Assembly (NCBI GenBank): GCA_029959285.1
Contig: JASCOE010000003.1
Coordinates: 124,001 to 188,000 of the forward strand
Direction of reading: 5' to 3'
From: Flavobacteriaceae bacterium PS02337
GTDB lineage: Bacteria > Bacteroidota > Bacteroidia > Flavobacteriales > Flavobacteriaceae
DNA length: 64,000 nt
Position numbers and translations under genes: made by a program. Positions 1 through 7,734 of the stretch are shown here, one piece after another (positions within the stretch are counted from its first letter, which is position 1; every line of letters starts with the position of its first letter). Below the pieces are notes generated by a model, which saw nothing but the letters and a program-made list of their open reading frames with translations, did no database searches and was not told the DNA's origin.

Positions 1-1
1 T

Positions 2-694
2 TTTTTTAGGAAAGACAATCCTGTTTTACATCATGATATTGATGTTTTAAATTTAATTTCTGACGTAAAAGAAGTTTTAAAAAACAAAAAAACAATCGTT
101 AAAAGATTAATAGAACAAAACGACGACGAAGCTCTAATCGAATATATAAATCCGCCAATTTCGCTTGTAATTGCCGGCGCAGGAAATGATGTTCAACCGT
201 TAGTAAAAATGGCTTCAATTTTAGGTTGGAAAATTACTATTCAAGAAGGTCGCGCAACGCATGTAACCAAAAAACGTTTTCCAAAAGCAGATGTTATAAA
301 TGCTGTAAAACAAGAGCATTTTTTAGAAAATATCGTTATTGACGATCAGACTTTTTTTGTTTTAATGACGCACAATAATAAATATGATTTGGCAGTTTTA
401 AAATCATTATTTGAAACTAATTGTCAATATATCGGAATTTTGGGTCCGAAATCTAAATTTCATAGAATGTTAGATGACCTTCGAAAAGAAGGAATTGTTT
501 TGAATGAAGAGCAATTGGGAAGAATTCACAGCCCGATTGGTTTAGATATTGGTTCTGAAACGTCTGAAGAAATTGCATTGTCAATTGTGTCAGAAATTAA
601 AGCCTTTGCAACGGGAAGAATTGGAACTTCTTTGAAATACAAGCACGGAAAAATACACGATGAAATTGAATATGGAGCAGAAACTTCTAAATAA
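2..694 (+). CDS. XdhC family molybdenum cofactor chaperone (5' partial)
   Basis: The reading frame is open from base 2, so the start lies left of the window and only the last 230 residues are seen. XdhC proteins bind molybdenum cofactor, help its terminal sulfuration and insert it into xanthine dehydrogenase-family enzymes. A Rossmann-like motif VIAGAGNDVQPLVKMASILG sits near visible residue 60, and the YIGILGPKSKFHRML segment with the later GLDIGSETSEEIALSI stretch is typical of the XdhC C-terminal domain. An internal ATG at 209 would cut the Rossmann motif and is not the start. It overlaps the next gene by 35 bases, suggesting translational coupling. The PaoABC-like oxidoreductase downstream is the likely client. 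Confidence 0.85.
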   Translation, partial: FFRKDNPVLHHDIDVLNLISDVKEVLKNKKTIVKRLIEQNDDEALIEYINPPISLVIAGAGNDVQPLVKMASILGWKITIQEGRATHVTKKRFPKADVINAVKQEHFLENIVIDDQTFFVLMTHNNKYDLAVLKSLFETNCQYIGILGPKSKFHRMLDDLRKEGIVLNEEQLGRIHSPIGLDIGSETSEEIALSIVSEIKAFATGRIGTSLKYKHGKIHDEIEYGAETSK

Positions 695-1274
695 AAATGC
701 TATAATTATTTTGGCTGCTGGAAATTCTTCTAGACTCGGCAGACCAAAACAATTGCTGGAATATAAAGAAACGACTCTTTTAAAAAATACAATTTCAGAA
801 GCTTTAAGCGTCGAAAATTCATTTGTAATACTTGTTACGGGTTCTAATAACAATTTGATTGAAAAAGAGCTTAATTCTAGTGAAATAACAATCGCTTTCA
901 ATTCTGAATGGGAAAGTGGAATGTCTTCGTCAATAATAAAAGGAATTCAAGAAGTATTGTTTTTAAATTCTGATTGCGAAAGTTGCATTTTGACTGTCTG
1001 CGATCAGCCATTTGTAACGAGTTCTGTTTTTAAAAATTTGATGAAAGAATCTGAAAGAGCAAAAAAAGGAATTGCCGCTTCTGCTTATTCAGAAACTTTA
1101 GGAACGCCAGTTTTATTTCGTAAAAAATATTTCGAAGAATTGTTAAAATTGAGAGGACAAGAAGGCGCAAAAAAATTGATTAAAAAATATGCTGAAGATG
1201 TTGCTTCTGTTCTTTTTGAAAAAGGAAATATTGATATCGATACAGAAGAAGATTATAAGAAGTTGATTTCTTGA
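660..1274 (+). CDS. MobA-like NTP transferase (molybdenum cofactor nucleotidyltransferase, MocA type)
   Basis: The 204-residue protein has the nucleotidyltransferase signature LAAGNSSRLGRPKQLLEY at residues 19-36, with the glycine-rich loop and the Lys of the GRPKQLL motif. A second conserved segment, CILTVCDQPFV, follows at about residue 115. In this family such proteins add CMP or GMP to molybdopterin; xanthine dehydrogenase-type enzymes use the cytosine dinucleotide form, so cytidylyltransferase activity is the best guess. The start at 660 overlaps xdhC; a second ATG at 672 is also possible. Position between the XdhC chaperone and the oxidoreductase supports a role in cofactor maturation. 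Confidence 0.8.
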   Translation: MKLNMEQKLLNKNAIIILAAGNSSRLGRPKQLLEYKETTLLKNTISEALSVENSFVILVTGSNNNLIEKELNSSEITIAFNSEWESGMSSSIIKGIQEVLFLNSDCESCILTVCDQPFVTSSVFKNLMKESERAKKGIAASAYSETLGTPVLFRKKYFEELLKLRGQEGAKKLIKKYAEDVASVLFEKGNIDIDTEEDYKKLIS

Positions 1275-1327
1275 TTTAAAGGGACAAAGGTTCAAAGTTA
1301 CAGAGTTACAAAGATTTTTAGGTATAG

Positions 1328-2464
1328 TTAGTCATTTAAATCTCTTGCAATCTTTAAAACCTGTTCAATAGCAATCTCAATTTCTTCATCTTTAGTAAAT
1401 CTTCCCAAACTAAATCGAATCGAACTCAAAGCTTCTTCATCCGACAATCCCATTGCTTTTAAAACGTGAGAAGGCTCAGAAGTTACTGCCGAACAAGAAG
1501 CGCCGTTTGAAACCGAAATATTTCCCAAAGCCATAATCAATTGTTCTGAATTTACTCCAGGAAAACAAATATTCGAAGTGTTATAAATTCGGTTTTCTGT
1601 ATTTCCATTTACAAAAGAACCTTCAAATTGCAATAAACCTTTTTCCAGTTTATCTCTCAAAATTTCAATTCTATTTTTGTCTTTTTCTAATTCATTTACA
1701 GCAATTTCTGCGGCTTTGCCTAAACCGATAATTCCTGGAACATTTAAAGTTCCGCTTCGCAATTTTCTTTGTTGTCTGCCGCCAACAATTTGTGGTTGCA
1801 ATTTAAGTTTCGCTTTCGCTGAAATATACAAAGCACCAATTCCTTTCGGACCATAAAATTTATGCGCAGAAAGTGCTACAAGGTCAATCCCTAGTTTTTT
1901 TACATCAACTTGAATTTTACCAATTGCTTGTGTTGCATCACAAAAAAACAAAACATTTTTTGCTTTAAGAAGTTCAGAAATTTCGCTGACATTTTGCATG
2001 ACACCAGTTTCATTGTTTGAAAACATTCCGATGAAAACCAGTGTTTTATCTGTGATTATTTCTTCTAAGAATTTAATATCTAAAAGTCCGTCAGAAGATA
2101 TGGGAAGATATGTTATATCAAAACCAGTATTTTCCATAAAACGGCAAGTTTCAAGAACTGCTTTATGTTCGGTTTGAATTGTAACAATATGTTTTCTGTG
2201 TTCATTTATTAAGCCTTTTATCGCCAGATTTATAGCTTCAGTTGCTCCAGAAGTAAAAATAATTTCATCTGCATCAGCGTTGATTAAATCGGCAGTTTGC
2301 CAAGCAGCATTTTCTACAGCTTCTTTTACGCTCAGCCCAGCCAAATGTGTGCTTGTAGAATTGGCATAGAAATCCGTAAAATAAGGTAAAATTGCTTCTA
2401 AAACACGTTCGTCAACACGAGTTGTAGCATTATTATCCAAATAAATATTTTGTTGATGTGGCAT
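1328..2464 (-). CDS. Cysteine desulfurase (NifS/IscS-like, PLP dependent)
   Basis: This 378-residue class V aminotransferase opens with IYLDNNATTRVDERV and carries the PLP-binding lysine in SAHKFYGPKG (Lys202) and the active-site cysteine in SNGASCSAVTSEPSHVL (Cys324). Such enzymes convert cysteine to alanine and hold a persulfide. It lies on the opposite strand between the cofactor genes and the oxidoreductase subunits. Known XdhC systems take sulfur for the terminal Mo=S ligand from a NifS-type partner, so a dedicated Moco sulfuration role is a reasonable inference. General Fe-S cluster assembly is the alternative. The length is a little short of IscS (about 400 residues) but normal for NifS-like forms. 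Confidence 0.88.
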   Translation of the reverse strand: MPHQQNIYLDNNATTRVDERVLEAILPYFTDFYANSTSTHLAGLSVKEAVENAAWQTADLINADADEIIFTSGATEAINLAIKGLINEHRKHIVTIQTEHKAVLETCRFMENTGFDITYLPISSDGLLDIKFLEEIITDKTLVFIGMFSNNETGVMQNVSEISELLKAKNVLFFCDATQAIGKIQVDVKKLGIDLVALSAHKFYGPKGIGALYISAKAKLKLQPQIVGGRQQRKLRSGTLNVPGIIGLGKAAEIAVNELEKDKNRIEILRDKLEKGLLQFEGSFVNGNTENRIYNTSNICFPGVNSEQLIMALGNISVSNGASCSAVTSEPSHVLKAMGLSDEEALSSIRFSLGRFTKDEEIEIAIEQVLKIARDLND

Positions 2465-2805
2465 AAATTGAAAGCTTAGTCTGGTAAAAATACAATTTCA
2501 AAGTAAAGAATAAACCAGTTTTATGTTTGTTTTTTTTAACGCAAAGCACGCAAAGTTTTTTTAATTAAGTTATTTAAACTAAACGCTAAGATCGCAAAGC
2601 TGGAATTGATAAAGCTTTGCGATCTTAGCGTTTTTATAAAATTCTCTAAAACAAAATTCTTTGCGCTCTTTGCGGTTAAAAAATACAGAAATTGTAATTA
2701 TTCTAAATAAGAGTAATGTTTGAATTTCATAACTTTTTGTGATTTAAGATGATTAAATTTGTTAGAATGACAAAAGTGAATTTGCTAATTTAACAAATAG
2801 ACTGA
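2465..2805. other. Divergent intergenic region with nested inverted repeats
   Basis: This 341-base gap separates the desulfurase start from the oxidoreductase start. It holds an inner perfect 21-base inverted repeat (2581-2601 and 2613-2633, built on CGCTAAGATCGCAAAGC) inside an outer imperfect pair of ACGCAAAGC-type sequences (about 2535-2560 and 2660-2685). A TAAATTTG box at 2754-2761, 44 bases before the ATG at 2806, fits the Bacteroidetes -7 consensus TAnnTTTG, but no well-spaced TTTG upstream box was found. No coding potential was seen. Confidence 0.6.
2581..2633. repeat. Perfect 21-bp inverted repeat (gcaaag family)
   Basis: Arms at 2581-2601 and 2613-2633 are exact reverse complements with an 11-base loop. 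The arms contain the cgcaaag word that recurs in many other gaps of this window. It could act as a terminator-like hairpin, but it lies in a divergent promoter region, so a mobile repeat is the better reading. Confidence 0.8.
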
Positions 2806-3444
2806 ATGGCTTCTAAAAAAACAAATAAGGATAAAGTAACTCCGGATGACTCCAATTCCCGTCGTGACTTTATAAAGAAATCAGGACTTTTTACCGCTCT
2901 TGCTTTCACGCCGCCTTCATTGGTAATGGCTTCAGACAAGAAATGGGATGAAAAAATTGCAGAGTATTTAGAAACTGTACCGCTTTCTATTGAAGTAAAT
3001 GGCGCAAAACACAATCTCAATATAGAACCAAGAACTACTTTATTGGATTTGTTGAGAGAACAACTGCATCTTACAGGAACGAAAAAAGGCTGTGATCACG
3101 GTCAATGTGGTGCATGTACAGTTCACGTAAATGGAACTCGAATTTTGTCTTGTCTGACATTAGCATCAATGCAGCAAAATGCACAAGTTACTACAATCGA
3201 GGGACTTTCAAAAGGTAAAAAACTACACCCGATGCAAGAAGCTTTTATCAAACATGACGGCTTTCAATGTGGTTATTGCACGCCGGGACAAATTATGTCG
3301 GGAATTGCTTGTATTAAAGAAGGTCACGCTAATAGCAGAGAAGAAATCAGTGAATATATGAGCGGAAATATCTGCCGTTGTGGAGCTTATCATAATATTG
3401 TTGATGCGATAACTGAAGTGAAGGAAGGAGGAAAGGAGTTATGA
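2806..3444 (+). CDS. Aldehyde oxidoreductase 2Fe-2S subunit with Tat signal (PaoA-like)
   Basis: This is the electron-transfer subunit of a xanthine dehydrogenase-family enzyme. A twin-arginine motif SRRDFIKKSG starts at residue 18 and is followed by a hydrophobic stretch, so the folded complex is probably exported to the periplasm. The plant-type ferredoxin domain has Cys96, 101, 104 and 116 (CDHGQCGAC then SC). The second all-helical 2Fe-2S domain has Cys155, 158, 190 and 192 (CGYC then CRC). At 212 residues it matches PaoA/YagT size. The stop overlaps the start of the next gene, and the subunit order FeS-FAD-Mo is that of E. coli paoABC. Confidence 0.9.
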   Translation: MASKKTNKDKVTPDDSNSRRDFIKKSGLFTALAFTPPSLVMASDKKWDEKIAEYLETVPLSIEVNGAKHNLNIEPRTTLLDLLREQLHLTGTKKGCDHGQCGACTVHVNGTRILSCLTLASMQQNAQVTTIEGLSKGKKLHPMQEAFIKHDGFQCGYCTPGQIMSGIACIKEGHANSREEISEYMSGNICRCGAYHNIVDAITEVKEGGKEL

Positions 3445-4421
3445 AAAATTTTCAGATAATTAAAGCGCTGTCTTCTTCATCAGCAGTTACAGGAAAAGCC
3501 AAAGACAATTCTACCATGTTTATAGCTGGCGGAACAAATTTGGTTGATTTAATGAAGAAAAATGTTGTAGCTCCAGACAAACTGGTTGACATCAACGGAT
3601 TAGATTTAAAGAAAATAGAATTTTTAAAAGGAAAAGTTTCAATTGGAGCTTTAGCAAAAAACAGTCAAGTTGCGGAAGATTCTTCTATTAAAGAAAAATA
3701 TCCTTTGCTGGCATTGGCTTTAGCGGCCGGAGCTTCTCAGCAAATCAGACACATGGCAACGGTTGGTGGAAATATGCTTCAAAAAACACGCTGTTCGTAT
3801 TTTTATAATACCGATATGCCTTGCAATAAAAGAGCACCAAAAAGTGGCTGTGGCGCAATTGGCGGTTCAAATAGAATGTCGGCAATTTTTGGCACTTCAG
3901 ATAGTTGTATTGCTGTTCATCCAAGTGATATGTGCGTGGCTTTGGCTGCGCTAGATGCTACGGTTTTAGTTGAAGGTCCAAAAGGAAAACGAGAAATTAA
4001 TTTTACTGATTTTCACAGACTTCCAGGAAATTCACCAGAAAAAGACAATACACTTGAAAGCCGAGAATTAATTACTGCTGTTGAAATTCCAGACAATAAT
4101 TTCACTAAAAATGTTCATTATCTAAAAGTTCGCGACAGAACGAGTTATGCTTTTGCATTAGTTTCTGTAGCAGTGGCTTTAGATCTTAAAAATAATGTGA
4201 TAAACAGCGCCAGATTAGCAATGGGCGGAGTTGCACACAAACCTTGGAGATTAAAAGAAACAGAAGAATTTCTGAAAGGAAAGACAGTTTCTGAAGAAAC
4301 ATTTAGACAAGCCGCAAATTTGTCTATGAAAGGCGCAAGAGGATATGGCGACAATGATTTTAAAATCACGCTTGGAGCCAATGCAATAACGGAAGCACTT
4401 ACAATAGCAGCATCAAAATAA
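3441..4421 (+). CDS. Aldehyde oxidoreductase FAD-binding subunit with 4Fe-4S insertion (PaoB-like)
   Basis: The 326-residue protein has the FAD-binding MFIAGGTNLVDLMKK motif at residues 26-40 and the second motif HMATVGGNMLQ at about 104-114, both typical of the medium subunit of xanthine dehydrogenase. Between them and the CVALAALDA stretch lies an insertion with Cys118, 128, 137 and 156. PaoB of E. coli carries an extra 4Fe-4S cluster in such an insertion, so this subunit probably does too. The C-terminal CO-dehydrogenase flavoprotein-type domain is present (RLAMGGVAHKPWRLKETE). The start overlaps the upstream gene by 4 bases and 7 bases separate its stop from the next gene, so the three subunits are co-translated. 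Confidence 0.9.
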   Translation: MKNFQIIKALSSSSAVTGKAKDNSTMFIAGGTNLVDLMKKNVVAPDKLVDINGLDLKKIEFLKGKVSIGALAKNSQVAEDSSIKEKYPLLALALAAGASQQIRHMATVGGNMLQKTRCSYFYNTDMPCNKRAPKSGCGAIGGSNRMSAIFGTSDSCIAVHPSDMCVALAALDATVLVEGPKGKREINFTDFHRLPGNSPEKDNTLESRELITAVEIPDNNFTKNVHYLKVRDRTSYAFALVSVAVALDLKNNVINSARLAMGGVAHKPWRLKETEEFLKGKTVSEETFRQAANLSMKGARGYGDNDFKITLGANAITEALTIAASK

Positions 4422-4428
4422 TTAAATT

Positions 4429-6633
4429 ATGAGCAAGACAAGTAATATAAATAGAGTAGACGGATTTGCTAAAGTAACAGGTTCTGCAACGTATTCGGCC
4501 GAATATAAAACGGATGGTGTTGTATATGCGTGCTTGGTAGGAAGTACAATTGCAAAAGGACGAATTAAAACTATTGATACTAAAAAAGCGGAATGGGCGC
4601 CAGGAGTTTTGGCTGTTATTACGCATTTAAATGTGGACAAACCATCTGGTTATCAAAAAGCAAAAGATAAAAAGAACTTTGGTCAGCCTTTACAGATTTT
4701 TAAAGATGATTCGGTTTTGTACTACGATCAGCCGATTGCTTTGGTGATTGCCGATACTTTTGAGCGTATGCAATATGCAGCGAGTTTAATTAAGGCAGAT
4801 TATTTTAAAGAAGAACATTCGACTGAACTTCACAATGCGGCAAATAAAGAAAGAAAAATAGATACCGACAAAGGAAATGACTATCATCGTGGTGAACACG
4901 ACGGTTATAAAAATGCTGAGGTTGTTCTTGAAACGGAATATACAATTCCTACAGAAGTTCATAATCCAATGGAATTAGCGAACATCATTGCAAAATGGGA
5001 TGGAAACAAACCAATTTTATATACCAAAAGTCAAGGTGTTGAAGGCACTCGAAGAAGCGTAGCAGGAGTTTTTGATGTTCCTGTAGAAAATGTTGAAGTA
5101 CATTCGGAATATATTGGCGGTGCATTCGGAATGGGATTACACACTTGGCCGTATGAAATTGCGGCTTTAATTGGTTCTAAAAAATTAAATCGTCCCGTAA
5201 AATTGGTTCTACATCGCGAGCAGATGTTTACCAATGTTGGTTTTAGACCCTACACTATTCAAAAAATGGGATTGGGTGCGACGAAAGAAGGAAGACTGAC
5301 TGGATTAACACATGAAGCTGTAGCAATGACTTCGAGCTACGAAGATTTCATGGAAGGAACCGTAAACATGTCTCGATTTATTTATGATTGTTCGAATGTT
5401 TCGACACGTTACAGAATTGTACCTCTAGATACTTGTACACCAATTTGGATGCGCGGTCCAGGAGAAGCGACGGGTTCATTTGCTCTAGAATCGGCAATGG
5501 ATGAAATGGCTTATAAATTGAATTTAGATCCGATTGAATTTCGAAAACGCAATTATGCGGAAAAAGATTTGGAACAAAATAAACCTTGGAGCAGTAAATT
5601 TCTTTTAGAATGTTATGAAGCTGGAATGGAGCGAATTGGATGGAAAAATCGTAAAAATGAACCTGGTTTAGTGAAAGAAGGAAATTGGCTTGTTGGTTAC
5701 GGAATGGGGACGGGAACTTTTGGCTGTTATAGAAGTCCAACTTCTGTAAAAGCAAAATTTTTGGCAAATGGAGATTTAGTATTGCAATGTAGTGTAAACG
5801 ACATGGGACCAGGAACTGCAACAATGATGACGGCTATTGGAGCTGAGGTAATTGGTTTGCCATCAGAAAATGTAATTATAGAAATGGGTAAAAGCGGATT
5901 GCCAAAAGGTCCAACGCAGGGAGGTTCTGCAACGACTTCATCTGTTGGTTCTGCGGTGCACGATGCTTGTAATTTGTTATTGAGTAAAGTAATCGAATTG
6001 GCAAGTAAAAATGATGCTTTGAAAGGAATCGCTATTACAGATTTAACTTTTGAAAATGGTGTGATTTCTTCAAAAATAGACAAATCAAAATCTGTGACTT
6101 TAGCATCACTTTTAAGCAGTAATAAATTGGAAGATTTTGAAGTTGAAAATTTATCTAAAGCTGCGGAGGATGCAAAGAAATATTCGATTTATTCGTTTTC
6201 GGTTCATTTTGTAAAAGTTTTGGTGAATCCGAATTTGGGTAAAATTAGATTGGCGCATGTGGTTTCTTGCGCTGATATTGGAACGGTAATCAACCAAAAA
6301 ACTTCTGCGGGACAAATGTTTGGCGGAGCAGTTGGCGGAATAGGAATGGGATTAATGGAAGCTTTAGAAATCGATCATCGTTTTGGGCGTCCGATCAATA
6401 ATAATTTCGCCGATTATCACGTTCCTGTAAATGCCGATATTGAAAAGCAAGAAGTGTTTTTTGTTAATAAAAAAGACCCGATTAGTAACCCGATGGGAAC
6501 AAAAGGATTGGGAGAAACCGCTTTGGTCGGAATGGCGCCTGCAATTGCAAATGCTGTTTTTAATGCTACGGGAAAACGTGTTAGAGATTTACCAATTACG
6601 TTGGATAAAATTATAGAAACTGTTAAGGTTTAG
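4429..6633 (+). CDS. Aldehyde oxidoreductase molybdopterin-binding subunit (PaoC-like)
   Basis: This large catalytic subunit (734 residues, like the 732 of PaoC) oxidises aldehydes to carboxylic acids using water-derived oxygen. The N-terminal a/b hammerhead domain starts at RVDGFAKVTGSATYSAEYK. Cofactor-binding segments include GGAFGMGLHTWPYE, MRGPGEATGSFALESAMDE and GGSATTSSVGSAVHDA. The catalytic glutamate is in KGLGETALVGMAPA near residue 696. It has no signal peptide, consistent with export as a hitchhiker on the Tat signal of the 2Fe-2S subunit. The natural substrate cannot be read from sequence; detoxification of aromatic aldehydes is the known role of PaoABC. Confidence 0.9.
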   Translation: MSKTSNINRVDGFAKVTGSATYSAEYKTDGVVYACLVGSTIAKGRIKTIDTKKAEWAPGVLAVITHLNVDKPSGYQKAKDKKNFGQPLQIFKDDSVLYYDQPIALVIADTFERMQYAASLIKADYFKEEHSTELHNAANKERKIDTDKGNDYHRGEHDGYKNAEVVLETEYTIPTEVHNPMELANIIAKWDGNKPILYTKSQGVEGTRRSVAGVFDVPVENVEVHSEYIGGAFGMGLHTWPYEIAALIGSKKLNRPVKLVLHREQMFTNVGFRPYTIQKMGLGATKEGRLTGLTHEAVAMTSSYEDFMEGTVNMSRFIYDCSNVSTRYRIVPLDTCTPIWMRGPGEATGSFALESAMDEMAYKLNLDPIEFRKRNYAEKDLEQNKPWSSKFLLECYEAGMERIGWKNRKNEPGLVKEGNWLVGYGMGTGTFGCYRSPTSVKAKFLANGDLVLQCSVNDMGPGTATMMTAIGAEVIGLPSENVIIEMGKSGLPKGPTQGGSATTSSVGSAVHDACNLLLSKVIELASKNDALKGIAITDLTFENGVISSKIDKSKSVTLASLLSSNKLEDFEVENLSKAAEDAKKYSIYSFSVHFVKVLVNPNLGKIRLAHVVSCADIGTVINQKTSAGQMFGGAVGGIGMGLMEALEIDHRFGRPINNNFADYHVPVNADIEKQEVFFVNKKDPISNPMGTKGLGETALVGMAPAIANAVFNATGKRVRDLPITLDKIIETVKV

Positions 6634-6650
6634 GCATAAAAACTATTATA

Positions 6651-6690
6651 AAAATCCCTTTTAGAATAAGATCTTAAAGGGATTTTTTTT
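6651..6690 (+). terminator. Rho-independent terminator of the paoABC-like operon
   Basis: AAAATCCCTTT pairs with AAAGGGATTTT and the right arm runs into eight T residues, starting 18 bases after the stop of the molybdenum subunit gene. Confidence 0.8.
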
Positions 6691-6707
6691 GTGAAGTAAC
6701 CTCATTT

Positions 6708-6863
6708 TTGTCATTTCGACGAAGGAGACTCGAGCGATAGCGAACAGGCAAAGCAAATCTCCGTAAGTAGCTCCGCATTAATAATCCATTCTTTGTAGAG
6801 TTTCCTGTGAAGATTTGCTTTGCCTGTTCGCTATCGCTCGAGTCTCCTTCGTCGAAATGACAA
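6708..6863. repeat. Long-stem palindromic element, 53-bp perfect arms
   Basis: Arms 6708-6760 and 6811-6863 are exact reverse complements; both contain TCATTTCGACGAAGGAG or its complement. The 50-base loop contains GTAAGTAGCTCC and CTTTGTAGAGTT. The same loop words occur, in reverse orientation, in the element at 28856-28963, so the two belong to one dispersed family. Confidence 0.9.
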
Positions 6864-6910
6864 GATTGCGTGATGAAGTTTTGAGATCTTACGTAAATAT
6901 GCTCTTTGTG

Positions 6911-6955
6911 TTTAAATAAAAAAAGTCGCAAAGCTTAAAAAAACTTTGCGACTTT
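6911..6955 (-). terminator. Terminator of the DUF2911 gene
   Basis: Arms AAAGTCGCAAAG (6922-6933) and CTTTGCGACTTT (6944-6955) form a 12-bp stem. Read on the minus strand the stem is followed by a T-rich run, 29 bases beyond the stop codon. Confidence 0.75.
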
Positions 6956-6983
6956 GTGCCTACGTGGCATATAACATTAAAAC

Positions 6984-7547
6984 TTATTTAACCGTAATAG
7001 GTAATTCAACCGTAGTTTTATCCCATCCAATAACAAGATTTGCAACATTACCTCCAGCTGTAAATGCAATAGATAAAGCTTCAATTGGAGTAGAAACTGG
7101 TTTAACAGGAACTGAAACTCTTACAACGTCTTTGCTTTCATCATAAGCATAACCTCCCCATAAATCCAATTCTTTGTTGATAATGATTGTCCATTTATCT
7201 TTTTCTGGAATAGCAAATAAACTGTAATATCCAGCCGCAACTTTTTTACCACCGATTGTTACATCTTTGTAGAATTTAATTTCTGTGTTTTCATTAGCAC
7301 CAACTCTCCAAACTTCTCCAAATTTCACTACATCACCAAAAATAGTTCTTCCTTTTGCAGAAGGTCTGGCGTAAAGAACTTTGATAACCGGATTAGGACT
7401 ATCTGTTTTTTTGAATTTAACAGCTTTGTTTGGGAAATAAGAAATATCAACCGGACTAGCATCAAGCGGAGCAAATTTTACTACTTCTTGTGCTTGAACT
7501 GTAAAGGCAGCAAACAATGTAACTGCCAATAAATAAATTTTTTTCAT
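6984..7547 (-). CDS. Secreted DUF2911 domain protein
   Basis: The 187-residue protein has a signal peptide (MKKIYLLAVTLFAAFTVQAQ) and then a single DUF2911-type domain. Its recognisable segments are RPSAKGRTIFG, GEVWRVGANENTEIKF and GGKKVAAGYYSLFAIP. DUF2911 proteins are common in Bacteroidetes and have no established function. It stands alone between a terminator downstream and a repeat-bearing gap upstream, so it is probably monocistronic and not part of the neighbouring polysaccharide locus. Confidence 0.8.
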   Translation of the reverse strand: MKKIYLLAVTLFAAFTVQAQEVVKFAPLDASPVDISYFPNKAVKFKKTDSPNPVIKVLYARPSAKGRTIFGDVVKFGEVWRVGANENTEIKFYKDVTIGGKKVAAGYYSLFAIPEKDKWTIIINKELDLWGGYAYDESKDVVRVSVPVKPVSTPIEALSIAFTAGGNVANLVIGWDKTTVELPITVK

Positions 7548-7683
7548 AGGAATACAATTTTTAGAATAACTACAAAGTAAGTTAATAATGAAGAAAAATC
7601 ATATAATTTACAGTTTGTTTTTTGTTAATGAATTGGTAACAGTTTTGAGAAGATAATTTTATTTCCGATCCAATTTTCCGTAG

Positions 7684-7703
7684 AGACGCACTGCAGTGCG
7701 TCT
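7684..7703. repeat. 20-bp perfect palindrome around GCACTGCAGTGC
   Basis: AGACGCACTGCAGTGCGTCT is its own reverse complement. A near copy lies at 56907-56926 (AGATGCACTGCAGTGCATCT), with compensating changes that keep the palindrome. Both copies have a CTAC or GTAG word beside the arm. Confidence 0.8.
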
Positions 7704-7734
7704 ACTACAGATAAACGTTGCGTTAGCATAATTT

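Larger units (their letters stand above)
6634..6983. other. Convergent intergenic region: two terminators around a long palindrome
   Basis: This 350-base gap lies between the converging paoC-like and DUF2911 genes. It contains a plus-strand terminator (6651-6690), a 156-base element with perfect 53-base arms (6708-6863), and a minus-strand terminator (6911-6955). No gene is seen. Confidence 0.7.

Noticed and set aside
590-901. Open frame of 103 codons on the minus strand
   Set aside because: It lies opposite the XdhC and MobA-like genes and encodes a low-complexity composition without family features; it is a shadow frame.
5378-5824. Minus-strand open frame of 148 codons within the molybdenum subunit gene
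   Set aside because: Fully antisense to a well-supported gene, with no recognisable motif.
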